A DNA stretch of 64,000 bases. Origin: Amycolatopsis thermophila. GTDB taxonomy: Bacteria; Actinomycetota; Actinomycetes; Mycobacteriales; Pseudonocardiaceae. Numbering within the stretch: the stretch's first letter is position 1; each line of letters starts with the position of its first letter. Positions 52,979-63,194 of this stretch are shown one piece after another. The translations under genes and the position numbers were made by a program. The stretch is taken from the NCBI RefSeq assembly GCF_030814215.1, contig NZ_JAUSUT010000001.1, positions 3,844,001-3,908,000 of the forward strand, read 5' to 3'. Below the pieces are notes generated by a model. The model was not told the DNA's origin. It did not search any database and was given only the letters and a program-made list of their open reading frames with translations.

Positions 52979-53639
52979 CGAGACCCGTCTCGTAACCCAG
53001 CTCAGGCTCGGCTGCGGGCACGGTCCGGCCTGCTGATCGCCGTCGTGGACGGCGCGCCAGCGCCCTGCCCCAAAGTGAGCTGGGTGGTCATCCCGTCGCC
53101 TGAGGCCGTCACATCACTGTGAGCCAGGCCCGCACCCCCGGCACCCGCGCGAGATGACATGCCAAGCTTGCGGGCCTGGCTCACAGTGATAGGCCTCAAT
53201 GCAGGCGACGGGATGACCACCCAGCGACCCACTGCATGAGGTGAGATGACTGCATTCCCCGGTTATCCCGGAGCCTGCCGGTCCGGCGAGGACATCTTTT
53301 GATCTTTTCCCGCCGCTTCGCGGCAGGGCGCCTCACGGCGCTGGGTGGTCGCCTTGGGTGCCGACCTCCCCCGCCCCCTCCGGTTGGAGTGTTTCGGTCG
53401 CCGAGCAGCGGCGTCAAGGCGGGAAAGAGTACCTTGACCCCGCTGATCGGCGACCAAAGGCGGGCTGGGGATCGGGGGCGGGGGAGGTCTGGGGACGTCG
53501 CACCTCACCTCGCGTTGCCGGGCGCCGGGAGGTCTGGGGAGGTCCCCGGGTCGGCTTGCGGCGCAGCCTTCCGGGGTGGGTGGTGGTCCCGCCTCAGTGT
53601 GCGTCGCCCGCTGCTTGGGGGCTGCGTGTGCGGGCCGCG
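52979..53639. other. 660-bp intergenic region with long inverted repeat
   Basis: No gene was recognised. The left half carries the inverted repeat at 53079-53225. The right half is GC-rich with repeated GGGAGGTCTGGGGA near 53486 and 53527. It lies between convergent genes. Confidence 0.45.
53079..53225. repeat. long imperfect inverted repeat
   Basis: The arms 53079-53134 and 53169-53225 match over outer 24 bp (GCTGGGTGGTCATCCC then GTCGCCTG) and inner 21-23 bp (TCACTGTGAGCCAGGCCCGCA), separated by short unpaired stretches, with a 34-base loop. Target-site duplications or a transposase were not seen. It could be a small non-autonomous element or a large terminator hairpin for the GH3 gene. 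Confidence 0.7.
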
Positions 53640-54827
53640 CTAGGTGAGCTTCTCCACGGTTTCCACCAGGGTTCGCAGCTCGTCTTCGGTGTTGTAGTAG
53701 TGCACCGATGAGCGCACCATCGCCGGCAGGCGCCGGACTTCCTGGTCGTACTGGTAGGACTCGGCGTGGGTCGTCGATGTGTTGATCGTCGCCGCGGAGA
53801 GGTGGTTCTTCACCTCGGCCGCGTCGATCCCGGCCACGCTGAAGGTCACGATGCCGCACCGGCGCCGGCCCTGGTCGTGCACCGTGACGCCGGGGACCTG
53901 CGACAGGTCCGCCCGCAAGCGCGCGGCCAGCGCCGTCACCCGTTCCTCGATCGCGGGCAGTCCGACCGCCATCGCGTAGTCCACCGCGGCCCCGAGACCG
54001 AGCACGAGACCGTAGTTGCGTTCCCAGGTCTCGAAGCGGCGGCCGTCCGGGGCGACCTCGTACCTGTCGGGCGCGGTCCACGTCGCGGAGTGCAGGTCGA
54101 GCATCGCGGGCTCGATCCGCTCACGCAGCCTCGGGTGCACGTACAGGAAGCCGGTGCCGCGGGGCCCGCGCACGTACTTGCGCCCGGTGCCGGACAGCGC
54201 GTCGCACCGGAGGCGGCGCACGTCCAGGTCCAGCTGGCCCGCCGACTGGCACGCGTCGAGCAGGAACGGGATCCCGGCGCGCTCCGCGATCGCCCCGACC
54301 TCCTCCGCCGGGTTCACCAGCCCGCCCTGCGTCGGCACGTGCGTGATCGCGATCAGCTTCACCCGGTCGTCCACGCGGCGCTCCAGGTCGGCGACGTCCA
54401 GCTGCCCGCTCGCGTCGTCCTCGACGACCTCCACCAGGGCGCCGGTCCGGCGCGCCACCTGCAGGTAGGCGATCGCGTTGCTGGCGTACTCCGAGCGGCA
54501 GGTCAGGATCCGGTCGCCGGGCTGGAACCGCATCGCGTAGAACACCGCCTGCCACGAGCGGGTCGCGCTGTCGGTCACCGAGATGTCCGCGGCGTCCGCG
54601 CCGAGGAACCGGGCGATCGAGCCGTACACGCCCTGGATGCGCTCGGCGTGCGCGGCGGCGGTCTCGTAGCCGCCGCGCACGGACTCCTCACGCAGGTAGT
54701 CCAGCACGGTGTCGGTGACCTGGGTGGGCGGCAGGGCCGACCCGGCGTTGTTGAGGTGGATGACGTCTTCGGTGCCGGGGGTGTCGCGGCGGAACCGGTC
54801 GACGTCGTCTGCGCGCAATGTCGTCAC
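53640..54827 (-). CDS. class V aminotransferase (PLP-dependent)
   Basis: A 395-residue fold-type I PLP enzyme of the NifS/SufS-like class V group. The PLP lysine is in LSGTGRKYVRGPRGTGFLYV, and the cofactor Asp in PFLLDACQSAGQLDLD. The cysteine loop of desulfurases is not apparent, so it may be an isopenicillin-epimerase-like or other lyase/transaminase. GTG start overlaps the asparaginase stop by four bases. Substrate unknown. Confidence 0.87.
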   Translation of the reverse strand: MTTLRADDVDRFRRDTPGTEDVIHLNNAGSALPPTQVTDTVLDYLREESVRGGYETAAAHAERIQGVYGSIARFLGADAADISVTDSATRSWQAVFYAMRFQPGDRILTCRSEYASNAIAYLQVARRTGALVEVVEDDASGQLDVADLERRVDDRVKLIAITHVPTQGGLVNPAEEVGAIAERAGIPFLLDACQSAGQLDLDVRRLRCDALSGTGRKYVRGPRGTGFLYVHPRLRERIEPAMLDLHSATWTAPDRYEVAPDGRRFETWERNYGLVLGLGAAVDYAMAVGLPAIEERVTALAARLRADLSQVPGVTVHDQGRRRCGIVTFSVAGIDAAEVKNHLSAATINTSTTHAESYQYDQEVRRLPAMVRSSVHYYNTEDELRTLVETVEKLT

Positions 54828-55798
54828 AGACCGACGATATGGGGATCGCGCAGGGCCGGACACCGCTTTTCGATGTCGTCCCATTCGTACTCCGGGGCGA
54901 CCCGCCGCAGGGCCGCGAGCGTCGCGGGCATGCGGCCCCGCGCGGAGCCGTCGGCGATCTTGACCGCGACCGTGGTGCCGTCCGGCAGGACCGCGATCTG
55001 CACGGCCTCGGCGCCGTCCTTGGCGATCAGCCCGGGCACGGCACGCATGAGCTGGGTGACGTCCCGGTTCGGCCCGGCGACCATCTCCGGGTGCTTGCGC
55101 ATGGCCTCGGCCACGCGGTGCTCCGGCGTCCCGTGCGGGGCGGTCGCGACACGCTGCACGGCGGTGGCCAAGCCCCGCAGGGAGATCGCGAACAGCGGCG
55201 CGCCGCACCCGTCGAGCGCGGTGTGCGCGACCGGCTCACCCGCGAGCTCGGCGACGGTCGCGGCCAGGGCGGTCTGCACCGGGTGCCCGGGATCCAGGTA
55301 GCCGCCGGTCGGCCAGCCGTTGAGCTTCGCGGTGGCGAGCATCGCGGAGTGCTTGCCGGAACAGCAGTGGGCGAGGCGCCGCGGGACGCGGCCCCCGGCG
55401 AGCCAGACGTCGTGCAGGACCGGGTCGTGCGGGAGGTGCGCGGGGCACCCGAGGTCGTCCTCGGTGAGGCCGGCGTCACCGAGGATGCGCAGCACCCCCG
55501 CGAGGTGGAACTCCTCGGCGGAGTGGCTCGCGGCGGCGAGGGCAAGCAGGTCGGGCGGGAGGTCGAGCCCGAGCCGCACCAGGCCGGCGGCCTGCATGAG
55601 CTTGGCCGTCGAGCGGGGGTACCCCGGCTCGTCGACGTCACCCGACGCCTCCAGCACCTCACCACCAGGACCGAGCACCATTCTCGATCCGAAGTGGACA
55701 CTTTCCGCACGCCCGCCGCGGAGCACCTGAACCAGGGGGATCACCACGTTCGCAGGCTCGCCGGGCCACGCGGGGCCTGTCAAGCGGACGCTCGTCAC
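54824..55798 (-). CDS. asparaginase (rhizobial/ReAV type)
   Basis: A 324-residue amidohydrolase of the PF06089 type, structurally unlike E. coli AnsB. Signature segments are PRSTAKLMQA, CCSGKHSAML and LDGCGAPLFAISLRGLA. It hydrolyses asparagine to aspartate and ammonia. The GTG start at 55798 has a weak ribosome site. Coupled to the class V aminotransferase. Confidence 0.9.
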   Translation of the reverse strand: MTSVRLTGPAWPGEPANVVIPLVQVLRGGRAESVHFGSRMVLGPGGEVLEASGDVDEPGYPRSTAKLMQAAGLVRLGLDLPPDLLALAAASHSAEEFHLAGVLRILGDAGLTEDDLGCPAHLPHDPVLHDVWLAGGRVPRRLAHCCSGKHSAMLATAKLNGWPTGGYLDPGHPVQTALAATVAELAGEPVAHTALDGCGAPLFAISLRGLATAVQRVATAPHGTPEHRVAEAMRKHPEMVAGPNRDVTQLMRAVPGLIAKDGAEAVQIAVLPDGTTVAVKIADGSARGRMPATLAALRRVAPEYEWDDIEKRCPALRDPHIVGL

Positions 55799-55842
55799 TC
55801 CGGGTGGCCGCCCGCGCTCGGCCGCCCTTTCTTGACCTTGCG

Positions 55843-56415
55843 TTACAAAATCCGCAACGCCGTCTCGGCCAGGTTCGCGAGCCGTCGCGGGTCGGGGTCG
55901 GCCTTGGCCAGCACCCGGATGCCGGTGACGGTCGTGAGGAGGAACGCCGCCACCGCGCCGGCGTCGGCCGCGGGGTCGATCTCGCCCGCCCGCTGCCCCT
56001 CCTCGACGGTGCTGCGGAACGCCGCCTCCTGGCGCTCGAAGGTGCGCCGGACGAGGTGGTTGACCACCTCGTCGGCCTCGCCGAACTCGACCGCCGCGTT
56101 GGCCATCAAGCAGCCCCGGCGGTCTTTCCGGGCTTCGTCGACGACCAGTTCGAGCGCGCTCCGCAACCGCTCGCGGGCGGAACCCGGGCCGTCCAGGATC
56201 TCGATCAGCCGCACGCTCTCCCGCTCGTGGTAGCGCCGCAGCGCCCGCTCGTACAGAGCGTGCTTGCCGTCGAACGCGTTGTACAGGCTGCCGCGGCCGA
56301 TGCCCAGCGCGTCGACCAGCCGCTGGGGTGTGGTGCCCGCGAAGCCGCGCGCCCAGAAGACGTCCATCGCCTTGTCGACGGCCTCGTCGACGTCGAAGGC
56401 CTTCGGTCTCGCCAT
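55843..56415 (-). CDS. TetR family transcriptional regulator
   Basis: A 190-residue repressor. The helix-turn-helix is in AMDVFWARGFAGTTPQRLVDALGIGRGSLYNAFDGKHALYERAL. The C-terminal ligand domain begins near residue 70 (RGCLMANAAVEFG). The ATG at 56415 begins MARPKAFD, the usual start. Just upstream of the asparaginase gene on the same strand, it may control that operon or itself. Confidence 0.9.
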   Translation of the reverse strand: MARPKAFDVDEAVDKAMDVFWARGFAGTTPQRLVDALGIGRGSLYNAFDGKHALYERALRRYHERESVRLIEILDGPGSARERLRSALELVVDEARKDRRGCLMANAAVEFGEADEVVNHLVRRTFERQEAAFRSTVEEGQRAGEIDPAADAGAVAAFLLTTVTGIRVLAKADPDPRRLANLAETALRIL

Positions 56416-56579
56416 GCCGTGAACGTAGGCCATACTGGAACCAGAGGTCAAATAAAGTCGCCTCGGCACGTCGGCGTTTTTTCCCGCCCGCCGCGAGCTA
56501 GGCTGATCCTCCGGACCGGTGCCCGCGCGCGGCGCGTGCGGCCGGCGAAGCCACGAAGTCGCAGGGGAGGTTCTTGCTG

Positions 56580-59500
56580 GTGTCGAACGATTCCTTCGTC
56601 CACCTGCACGTGCACACCGAGTATTCGATGCTCGACGGTGCGGCGAAGATCGCCCCGCTGTTCGCGGAGGCGAAGCGCCTGGAGATGCCGGCGGTCGGCA
56701 TGACCGACCACGGCAACATGTACGGCGCGGACGAGTTCTACCAGCAGGCGAAGAAGGCCGGGCTCAAGCCGATCATCGGCATCGAGGCCTACATCGCGCC
56801 GGAGTCGCGGTTCACCAAGAAGCCGGTCTTCTGGGGGCAGGCCAGCCAGCGCGGCAGTGACGAGTTCGGTGAGGGCGGGGACGTCTCCGGCGGCGGTGCC
56901 TACACCCACATGACGATGCTGGCCGAGAACGCCACCGGCCTGCGCAACCTGTTCAAGCTCTCCTCGCTGGCCAGCATCCAGGGCTACTACCGCAAGCCGC
57001 GGATGGACCGGGAGCTGATCGCGGAGAACGCCGGGGGGATCATCGCCACCACCGGGTGCCCCTCGGGTGAGGTGCAGACCCGGCTGCGGCTGGGCCAGAA
57101 GCAGGAGGCCATCCAGGCCGCGTCGGACTACAAGGACATCTTCGGGGCGGACAACTTCTTCCTCGAGCTGATGGACCACGGCCTGCCCATCGAGCGGTCG
57201 GTGCGCGAGGGGCTGCTGGAGATCGGCAAGCTGCTCGACCTCAAGCCGCTGGCCACCAACGACTCGCACTACGTCACCAAGGACCAGGCCGACTCGCACT
57301 CGGCGTTGCTGTGCGTGCAGTCGGGCAAGACGCTCAACGACCCGAACCGGTTCAAGTTCGACGGCGACGGCTACTACCTGAAGTCGGCCGCGGAGATGCG
57401 CGAGTACTGGGACGCCGAGGTGCCCGGTGCCGCCGACAGCACGCTGCTGATCGCCGAGCGCGTCCAGTCCTACGAAGACGTCTACACCCACAAGGACCGG
57501 ATGCCGGTCTTCGAGGTGCCGGAGGGGCACGACGAGGCGTCCTGGCTGCGTGCGGAGGTCGACCGCGGTCTGGCGTGGCGATTCCCCGACGGCGCGCCCG
57601 AGGGCTACCGCGAGCGGCTCGACATGGAGCTCGAGGTCATCATCGGCAAGGGCTTCCCGGCCTACTTCCTCGTGGTCGCCGACCTGATCAACTACGCCCG
57701 CAAGGTCGGCATCCGCGTCGGCCCCGGCCGTGGTTCGGCGGCGGGTTCGCTGGTCGCCTACGTCCTGGGCATCACCAACCTGGACCCGATCCCGCAGAAA
57801 CTGCTGTTCGAGCGGTTCCTCAACCCCGAGCGCGTCTCGATGCCCGACATCGACATCGACTTCGACGACCGCCGCCGCGGCGAGATGATCCGCTACACCA
57901 CCGAGAAGTACGGCGCGGACAAGGTCGCCCAGGTCATCACCTTCGGCACCATCAAGACGAAGGCGGCGATCAAGGACTCCGCGCGCGTGCACTTCGGCCA
58001 GCCGGGCTACGCGATCGCGGACAAGATCTCCAAGGCGCTGCCGCCGCCGATCATGGCCAAGGACATCCCGCTGTCGGGCATCGTCGACCCCCAGCACGAG
58101 CGCTACGGCGAGGCCGCCGAGGTGCGCACCCTGGTGGAGACCGACGAAGAGGTCTCCACGATCTTCAACACCGCCCGCGGTCTGGAGGGCCTGATCCGCA
58201 ACGCGGGCGTGCACGCCTGCGCGGTCATCATGTCCAGCGAGCCGCTGATGGACGCGATCCCGCTGTGGCAGCGGGACGACGGGTCGATCATCACCGGGTG
58301 GGACTACCCCTCCTGTGAGGCCATCGGCCTGTTGAAGATGGACTTCCTGGGCCTGCGCAACCTCACCGTCATCGGTGACGCGATCGACAACATCAAGGCC
58401 AACCGCGGCATCGACATCGACCTCGACACGCTCGACGTCGACGACCCGGAGACCTACAAGCTGCTCTCCCGCGGTGACACGCTCGGCGTGTTCCAGCTGG
58501 ACGGCGGGCCGATGCGGGACCTGCTGCGCCGCATGCAGCCGACGGTGTTCGACGACATCGTGGCGGTCGGCGCGCTGTACCGCCCCGGCCCGATGGGCAT
58601 GAACGCCCACAACGACTACGCCGACCGGAAGAACGGGCGGCAGCAGGTCAAGCCGATCCACCCGGAGCTCGAAGAACCCCTGAAGGAGATCCTGGCCGAC
58701 ACCTACGGCCTGATCGTCTACCAGGAACAGATCATGCACATCGCGCAGAAGGTCGCCGGCTACTCGATGGGCCGAGCGGACGTTCTGCGGCGCGCGATGG
58801 GCAAGAAGAAGAAGGAGGTCCTCGACAAGGAGTTCGAGGGCTTCCACGCCGGGATGAAGGCCAACGGCTTCTCCGACGAGGCCATCCAGGCGCTGTGGGA
58901 CACGATCCTCCCGTTCGCCGGGTACGCGTTCAACAAGAGCCACGCGGCCGCGTACGGCCTGGTCTCGTACTGGACCGCCTACCTGAAGGCGAACTACACC
59001 GCGGAGTACATGGCCGCGCTGCTGACGTCGGTCGGTGACAACAAGGACAAGTCCGCGGTCTACCTGTCCGAGTGCCGCCGGCTGGGCATCAAGGTGCTGC
59101 CGCCGGACGTGAACGAGTCGGGCCAGCGCTTCGCCGCGGTCGGCAACGACATCCGGTTCGGCATGGGCGCCGTGCGCAACGTGGGCGCCAACGTGGTGGA
59201 GTCGATCATCAAGACCCGCCAGGAGAAGGGCAAGTACACCTCCTTCACCGACTTCCTGGACAAGTCCGAGCTGGTGGCCTGCAACAAGCGGGTCATCGAA
59301 TCGCTGATCAAGGCCGGCGCGTTCGATTCGCTGGGCAACACGCGGCTGTCGATGATCCAGGTGCACGAGGACGCGGTCGACGCGGTCGTGCCGCTCAAGC
59401 GCCAGGAGGCGATGGGCCAGTTCGACCTGTTCGGCGCGTTCGGCGCCGACGACGCCGGTGCCGAGCCCGCGCCCTCGTCGTCGCCGCTGGCGCACCTGAA

Positions 59501-60155
59501 GTTCGGCGACGAGGAGTGGCCGCGCAAGCAGCTGCTGGCCTACGAGCGGGAGATGCTGGGCCTGTACGTGTCGGCGCACCCGCTGGACGGCGCCGAACGG
59601 ATCCTGCGCAAGCACGCCCCCCGCCCGATCGCCGCGATCCTGGACAACCCGCCCAAGGAAGGCGAACTGGTCATCTCCGGGCTGATCACCTCGCTGGAGC
59701 GCCGGGTCAACAAGAAGGGCGAACCCTGGGCGATCTGCACGGTCGAGGACATGGACGCCTCGCTCGAGGTGCTGTTCTTCCCCAAGGCCTACGCCATGTT
59801 CTCGGCCGACCTGGTCGAGGACAACGCCGTGCTGGTCAAGGGCCGGGTGAACTGGCGCGAGGACAAGATGTCCGTCTTCGGTGGTGGCCTCGTGCCGCTC
59901 GACCTGTCCGAGATCGGCAACGGCGAGGACGACCCCCCGCTGGTGCTGCGCTGCACGGCCGAGCGCCTGGACAAGAGCGTGGTCGGCGAACTGAAGTCGA
60001 CGCTGCTCGCCCACCGCGGTGACACGCCGGTCCGGCTGAAGCTGGTCGGCAACCAGCGCGAGACGACGTTCGCCCTGTACGACTACCCGGTCAAGGTCAG
60101 CAGCATGCTCATGGGCGAACTCAAGGGCATCCCCGGCATCACCGCCGGGACCTGA
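56580..60155 (+). CDS. dnaE: DNA polymerase III alpha subunit
   Basis: A 1191-residue replicative polymerase. The N-terminal PHP domain begins [18 protein letters not shown]; the catalytic aspartates lie near 423 and 425 in [12 protein letters not shown]; an OB-fold follows near the C-terminus ([27 protein letters not shown]). Length matches mycobacterial DnaE1. GTG 56580 is nine bases after GGGAGG; TTG 56574 is an alternative. The gene is intact without intein. Confidence 0.96.
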   Translation: MSNDSFVHLHVHTEYSMLDGAAKIAPLFAEAKRLEMPAVGMTDHGNMYGADEFYQQAKKAGLKPIIGIEAYIAPESRFTKKPVFWGQASQRGSDEFGEGGDVSGGGAYTHMTMLAENATGLRNLFKLSSLASIQGYYRKPRMDRELIAENAGGIIATTGCPSGEVQTRLRLGQKQEAIQAASDYKDIFGADNFFLELMDHGLPIERSVREGLLEIGKLLDLKPLATNDSHYVTKDQADSHSALLCVQSGKTLNDPNRFKFDGDGYYLKSAAEMREYWDAEVPGAADSTLLIAERVQSYEDVYTHKDRMPVFEVPEGHDEASWLRAEVDRGLAWRFPDGAPEGYRERLDMELEVIIGKGFPAYFLVVADLINYARKVGIRVGPGRGSAAGSLVAYVLGITNLDPIPQKLLFERFLNPERVSMPDIDIDFDDRRRGEMIRYTTEKYGADKVAQVITFGTIKTKAAIKDSARVHFGQPGYAIADKISKALPPPIMAKDIPLSGIVDPQHERYGEAAEVRTLVETDEEVSTIFNTARGLEGLIRNAGVHACAVIMSSEPLMDAIPLWQRDDGSIITGWDYPSCEAIGLLKMDFLGLRNLTVIGDAIDNIKANRGIDIDLDTLDVDDPETYKLLSRGDTLGVFQLDGGPMRDLLRRMQPTVFDDIVAVGALYRPGPMGMNAHNDYADRKNGRQQVKPIHPELEEPLKEILADTYGLIVYQEQIMHIAQKVAGYSMGRADVLRRAMGKKKKEVLDKEFEGFHAGMKANGFSDEAIQALWDTILPFAGYAFNKSHAAAYGLVSYWTAYLKANYTAEYMAALLTSVGDNKDKSAVYLSECRRLGIKVLPPDVNESGQRFAAVGNDIRFGMGAVRNVGANVVESIIKTRQEKGKYTSFTDFLDKSELVACNKRVIESLIKAGAFDSLGNTRLSMIQVHEDAVDAVVPLKRQEAMGQFDLFGAFGADDAGAEPAPSSSPLAHLKFGDEEWPRKQLLAYEREMLGLYVSAHPLDGAERILRKHAPRPIAAILDNPPKEGELVISGLITSLERRVNKKGEPWAICTVEDMDASLEVLFFPKAYAMFSADLVEDNAVLVKGRVNWREDKMSVFGGGLVPLDLSEIGNGEDDPPLVLRCTAERLDKSVVGELKSTLLAHRGDTPVRLKLVGNQRETTFALYDYPVKVSSMLMGELKGIPGITAGT

Positions 60156-60210
60156 GGTGCCCGGGCGGCGATAGCGCGCGGCCCGGGCGGGTAGCGGCGA
60201 CCATGGACGG

Positions 60211-61680
60211 GTGACCCCGACGCCACCACCGGACCCCCGCCGCTGGAAAGCACTCGCCGTCACCCTCACCGCGGGGTTCATGAGCCTGCTCGACGTCAGC
60301 ATCGTCAACGTCGCGCTGCCCTCCATCCAGAAGGGCATCGGCGGCGAGGCGGGCACGGCGCAGTGGGTCGTTTCGGGTTACGCGCTCACCTTCGGCCTCG
60401 TCCTCGTCTCCGGCGGGCGCCTCGGCGACGCGCTCGGCCGCCGCAAGATGTTCCTGATCGCGCTGGCCGCTTTCGTCTCGATGAGCGCGTTCGCCGGCGC
60501 GGCGCCCACGGGTGACGTCCTGGTCGTCGCGCGGCTCCTCCAGGGCTGCGCCGCCGGCCTGCTGACACCCCAGAACTCGGGCCTGATCCAGGACCTGTTC
60601 CACGGCGACGAGCGCGGCAAGGCGTTCGGCGCGTTCGGATCGGTGGTCGGGATCTCCACGGCGGTCGGGCCGGTGCTGGGCGGCGTGATCCTCGCGTTGT
60701 TCGGCGAGGACAACGGCTGGCGGTGGGTGTTCTACGTCAACGTGCCGATCGGCGCGCTCGCGTTCGTGCTCGCCCTGCGGTTGCTGCCGCGCGCCGAGGG
60801 CCGCCCGGCGCGGCTCCGCTCGGAGATCGACTTCCTGGGCGTGCTGCTGCTCGGGCTGGCGGTGCTGTGCGTGCTGCTCCCGCTCGTGGAGTCCGAACAG
60901 GACGGTGTGCGCCGCCTGTGGTGGCTGTTCCCGGTCGCCGTCGCGTTCGGGCTCGGTTTCGTGCGCTGGGAACGACACGTGGTGCGGCACGATCGTCCGC
61001 CGCTGATGGACATCCGGCTGTTCACCGAGACGCCGGGGTACTCGCCGGGCGCGGCGATCGGTGCGGTCTACTTCTGCGGGTTCACCGGCATCTGGCTGGT
61101 GTTCGCGATGTTCTTCCAGCTGGGCCTGGGGTACACGCCACTGGAGTCGGGGCTGGCGGTGACCCCGTTCGCGGTCGGCTCGGCGGTGTCGTCCGCGGCC
61201 GCGGGGCGGCTGGTGGGGCGCTGGGGCCGTCGCCTCACCGTGACCGGCCTGTCCCTCGTCGCGGCGGGGCTGGGCGCCGTGGCACTGCTGGCGTGGCTGG
61301 CGCACGGTCCGCACCTCGGCGTGGTCGTCGCGCTGCCCCTGCTGGTCGGCGGGATCGGTGGCGGCATGGTGATCTCGCCGAACACGACGCTGACCCTGGA
61401 GTGCGTGCCGACGAGCACGGCCGGGGTCGCCGGGGGAGCGCTGCAGACCGGCCAGCGGATCGGCACGGCGATCGGCACCGCGGTGCTGGCGTCCGTCTTC
61501 CGGGCGATGCTTTCCGGCTCCGGCAACGACTTCCCGTCGGCGCTGTCCGTGTCCATGGTGTGCGCCGTCGGGTTCATCCTGGTCGCGTTGACCCTCGGGA
61601 TCGCCGAACTGCGTGCCCGGCGAGCACGCGCGACGAGCGATCAACTACTCAACGCGACTACTGCTGCTCCATATGAGTGA
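60211..61680 (+). CDS. MFS drug:H+ antiporter (DHA2/EmrB-QacA type)
   Basis: A 489-residue exporter with about 14 membrane helices. Motif segments include FMSLLDVSIVNVALPSI, GGRLGDALGRRKMF and LLQGCAAGLLTPQNSGLI. Such proteins expel drugs or cationic dyes; the substrate is unknown. GTG start 55 bases after the dnaE stop, so it may read through from dnaE. No regulator is adjacent. Confidence 0.92.
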   Translation: MTPTPPPDPRRWKALAVTLTAGFMSLLDVSIVNVALPSIQKGIGGEAGTAQWVVSGYALTFGLVLVSGGRLGDALGRRKMFLIALAAFVSMSAFAGAAPTGDVLVVARLLQGCAAGLLTPQNSGLIQDLFHGDERGKAFGAFGSVVGISTAVGPVLGGVILALFGEDNGWRWVFYVNVPIGALAFVLALRLLPRAEGRPARLRSEIDFLGVLLLGLAVLCVLLPLVESEQDGVRRLWWLFPVAVAFGLGFVRWERHVVRHDRPPLMDIRLFTETPGYSPGAAIGAVYFCGFTGIWLVFAMFFQLGLGYTPLESGLAVTPFAVGSAVSSAAAGRLVGRWGRRLTVTGLSLVAAGLGAVALLAWLAHGPHLGVVVALPLLVGGIGGGMVISPNTTLTLECVPTSTAGVAGGALQTGQRIGTAIGTAVLASVFRAMLSGSGNDFPSALSVSMVCAVGFILVALTLGIAELRARRARATSDQLLNATTAAPYE

Positions 61681-61895
61681 TCGTTGCACGAAGGTGCTAG
61701 ATCTACGGAGAGCGACCGGGTAAACCTTGTCTAGCCTTCACGGCACGGGTATCAGCTACTCACAGTGGCGATGCGGAGCGGGTTCCGGGGATGGGGACCG
61801 AGCTCCGGGCTCTCGAGATCGGACACTCAGGGTCACTCCCGGGTCGAAACCGCCGGCGCCAGCGGGGGATCGTGCGGCGGTACGAGGGCACCCAC

Positions 61896-61934
61896 GTGGG
61901 TGGGCCCGGACGAGGGGGAGCCGGGCCCACCCAT
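61896..61934 (+). promoter_or_regulatory. strong hairpin in the ltrA leader
   Basis: GGGTGGGCCCGG (61898-61909) pairs perfectly with CCGGGCCCACCC (61921-61932), 11-base loop, flanked by one more T-A and a G-T pair. It lies about 46 bases before the ltrA start. No T-tract follows. It may be an attenuator or mRNA stabiliser, or a terminator for the drug transporter. Confidence 0.5.
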
Positions 61935-61979
61935 TGTGTGTGCTGGGATGGGCGGGCAGGCCGAGTGGAGGGAGGCGGC

Positions 61980-63170
61980 ATGTCCGTGGCGCCGGCGAAC
62001 CGCCGGTACCGGGTCTGGTACCGGCCGATGACCTCACGGGATCGCGACGAGCGGCACCGCGCGGCAACGCCGCTGGAGTTGTTGTTCGACCTGTGTTTCG
62101 TCGTCGCCGTGGGGCAGGCGGCGTCGGAGTTGCACCACCAGTTGTCGGAGAACCACGTCGCGCACGGCGTGCTGAGTTTCCTGCTGGTGTTCTTCGCGAT
62201 CTGGTGGGGCTGGGTGAACTTCACCTGGTTCGCGTCCGCGTTCGACACCGACGACGGTCCGTACCGCCTGCTCACACTGGTGCAGATCGGTGGTGCGCTG
62301 GTGGTCGCGGCCGGGGTGGGAAAGGCGTTCGGCGACGACTTCACGGTGATCGTGATCGGCTACGTGCTGATGCGCCTGGCGATGGTCGGGCAGTGGCTGC
62401 GCGCCGCGGGGAGCGTCCCGGAGCGCCGGCGGACCGCGCTGCGCTACGCGGCCGGGATCGCGATCGTGCAGGTGGCGTGGATCGCGCGGCTCGCGCTGCC
62501 GCGGTCGTGGCTGCTGCCCGCTTTCCTCGTGCTCGCCGTGGCCGAGCTGCTGGTGCCGGTGTGGGCGGAGTGGCGCGCCGAGACGAGCTGGCACCGGCAC
62601 CACATCGCCGAGCGGTACGGGTTGTTCACGCTGATCGTGCTGGGCGAGACGGTGTTCAGCGCCACGAACGCCGTGCGCGACGCGATCGACTCCGGTAGCG
62701 ACGTGATCGATTTCGTGTTCGTGGCGCTGGCCGGGCTGCTGCTGGTGTTCTCGATGTGGTGGCTGTACTTCGACCAGCCCGGCCACCAGCGGCTGGCGCA
62801 GTTCCGGCTGGGCTACACGTGGGGGTACGGGCACTACCTGATCTTCGCGTCCGCGGCGGCCGTCGGCGTGGGCATCGAGGTGGCGCTCGACCACCAGACG
62901 CACACCGGCCACGCGCCGGAGCTGGCCGCCGCCTTCGCGACGACGCTCCCGGTGGCGGTTTTCGTGCTCAGCGTGTGGCTCCTGCACGTCGGCCCGCGCA
63001 ACGAATGCCGCCCGATCGCGATCGGCTTCCCCCTCGCGGCGGTGCTGGTGCTGGCGGTGTCGTTCACGCCCGCGCCGGTGTACCTGACGGCGCTGATCAT
63101 GGTGGCCCTGGTGGCGACCAGGGTGATCGCCAGCCACGGTGAACCGGTGAAGACCACGCTCGGCGACTGA
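61980..63170 (+). CDS. ltrA: low temperature requirement protein A (LtrA) family membrane protein
   Basis: A 396-residue membrane protein with about 10-12 helices. Family signatures are ATPLELLFDLCFVVAVGQAASEL, FAIWWGWVNFTWFASAFDTDD and HHIAERYGLFTLIVLGETV. Named after Listeria LtrA, whose loss affects growth in cold; the biochemical role is unknown. The ATG at 61980 follows GGAGGGAGG. Preceded by a strong leader hairpin. Confidence 0.9.
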   Translation: MSVAPANRRYRVWYRPMTSRDRDERHRAATPLELLFDLCFVVAVGQAASELHHQLSENHVAHGVLSFLLVFFAIWWGWVNFTWFASAFDTDDGPYRLLTLVQIGGALVVAAGVGKAFGDDFTVIVIGYVLMRLAMVGQWLRAAGSVPERRRTALRYAAGIAIVQVAWIARLALPRSWLLPAFLVLAVAELLVPVWAEWRAETSWHRHHIAERYGLFTLIVLGETVFSATNAVRDAIDSGSDVIDFVFVALAGLLLVFSMWWLYFDQPGHQRLAQFRLGYTWGYGHYLIFASAAAVGVGIEVALDHQTHTGHAPELAAAFATTLPVAVFVLSVWLLHVGPRNECRPIAIGFPLAAVLVLAVSFTPAPVYLTALIMVALVATRVIASHGEPVKTTLGD

Positions 63171-63194
63171 GGGCGGTGGCCGCCTCGCCGGGCC

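Noticed and set aside
56448-60356. A 1302-codon antisense frame opposite dnaE.
   Set aside because: It is a high-GC shadow of the strongly conserved polymerase gene.
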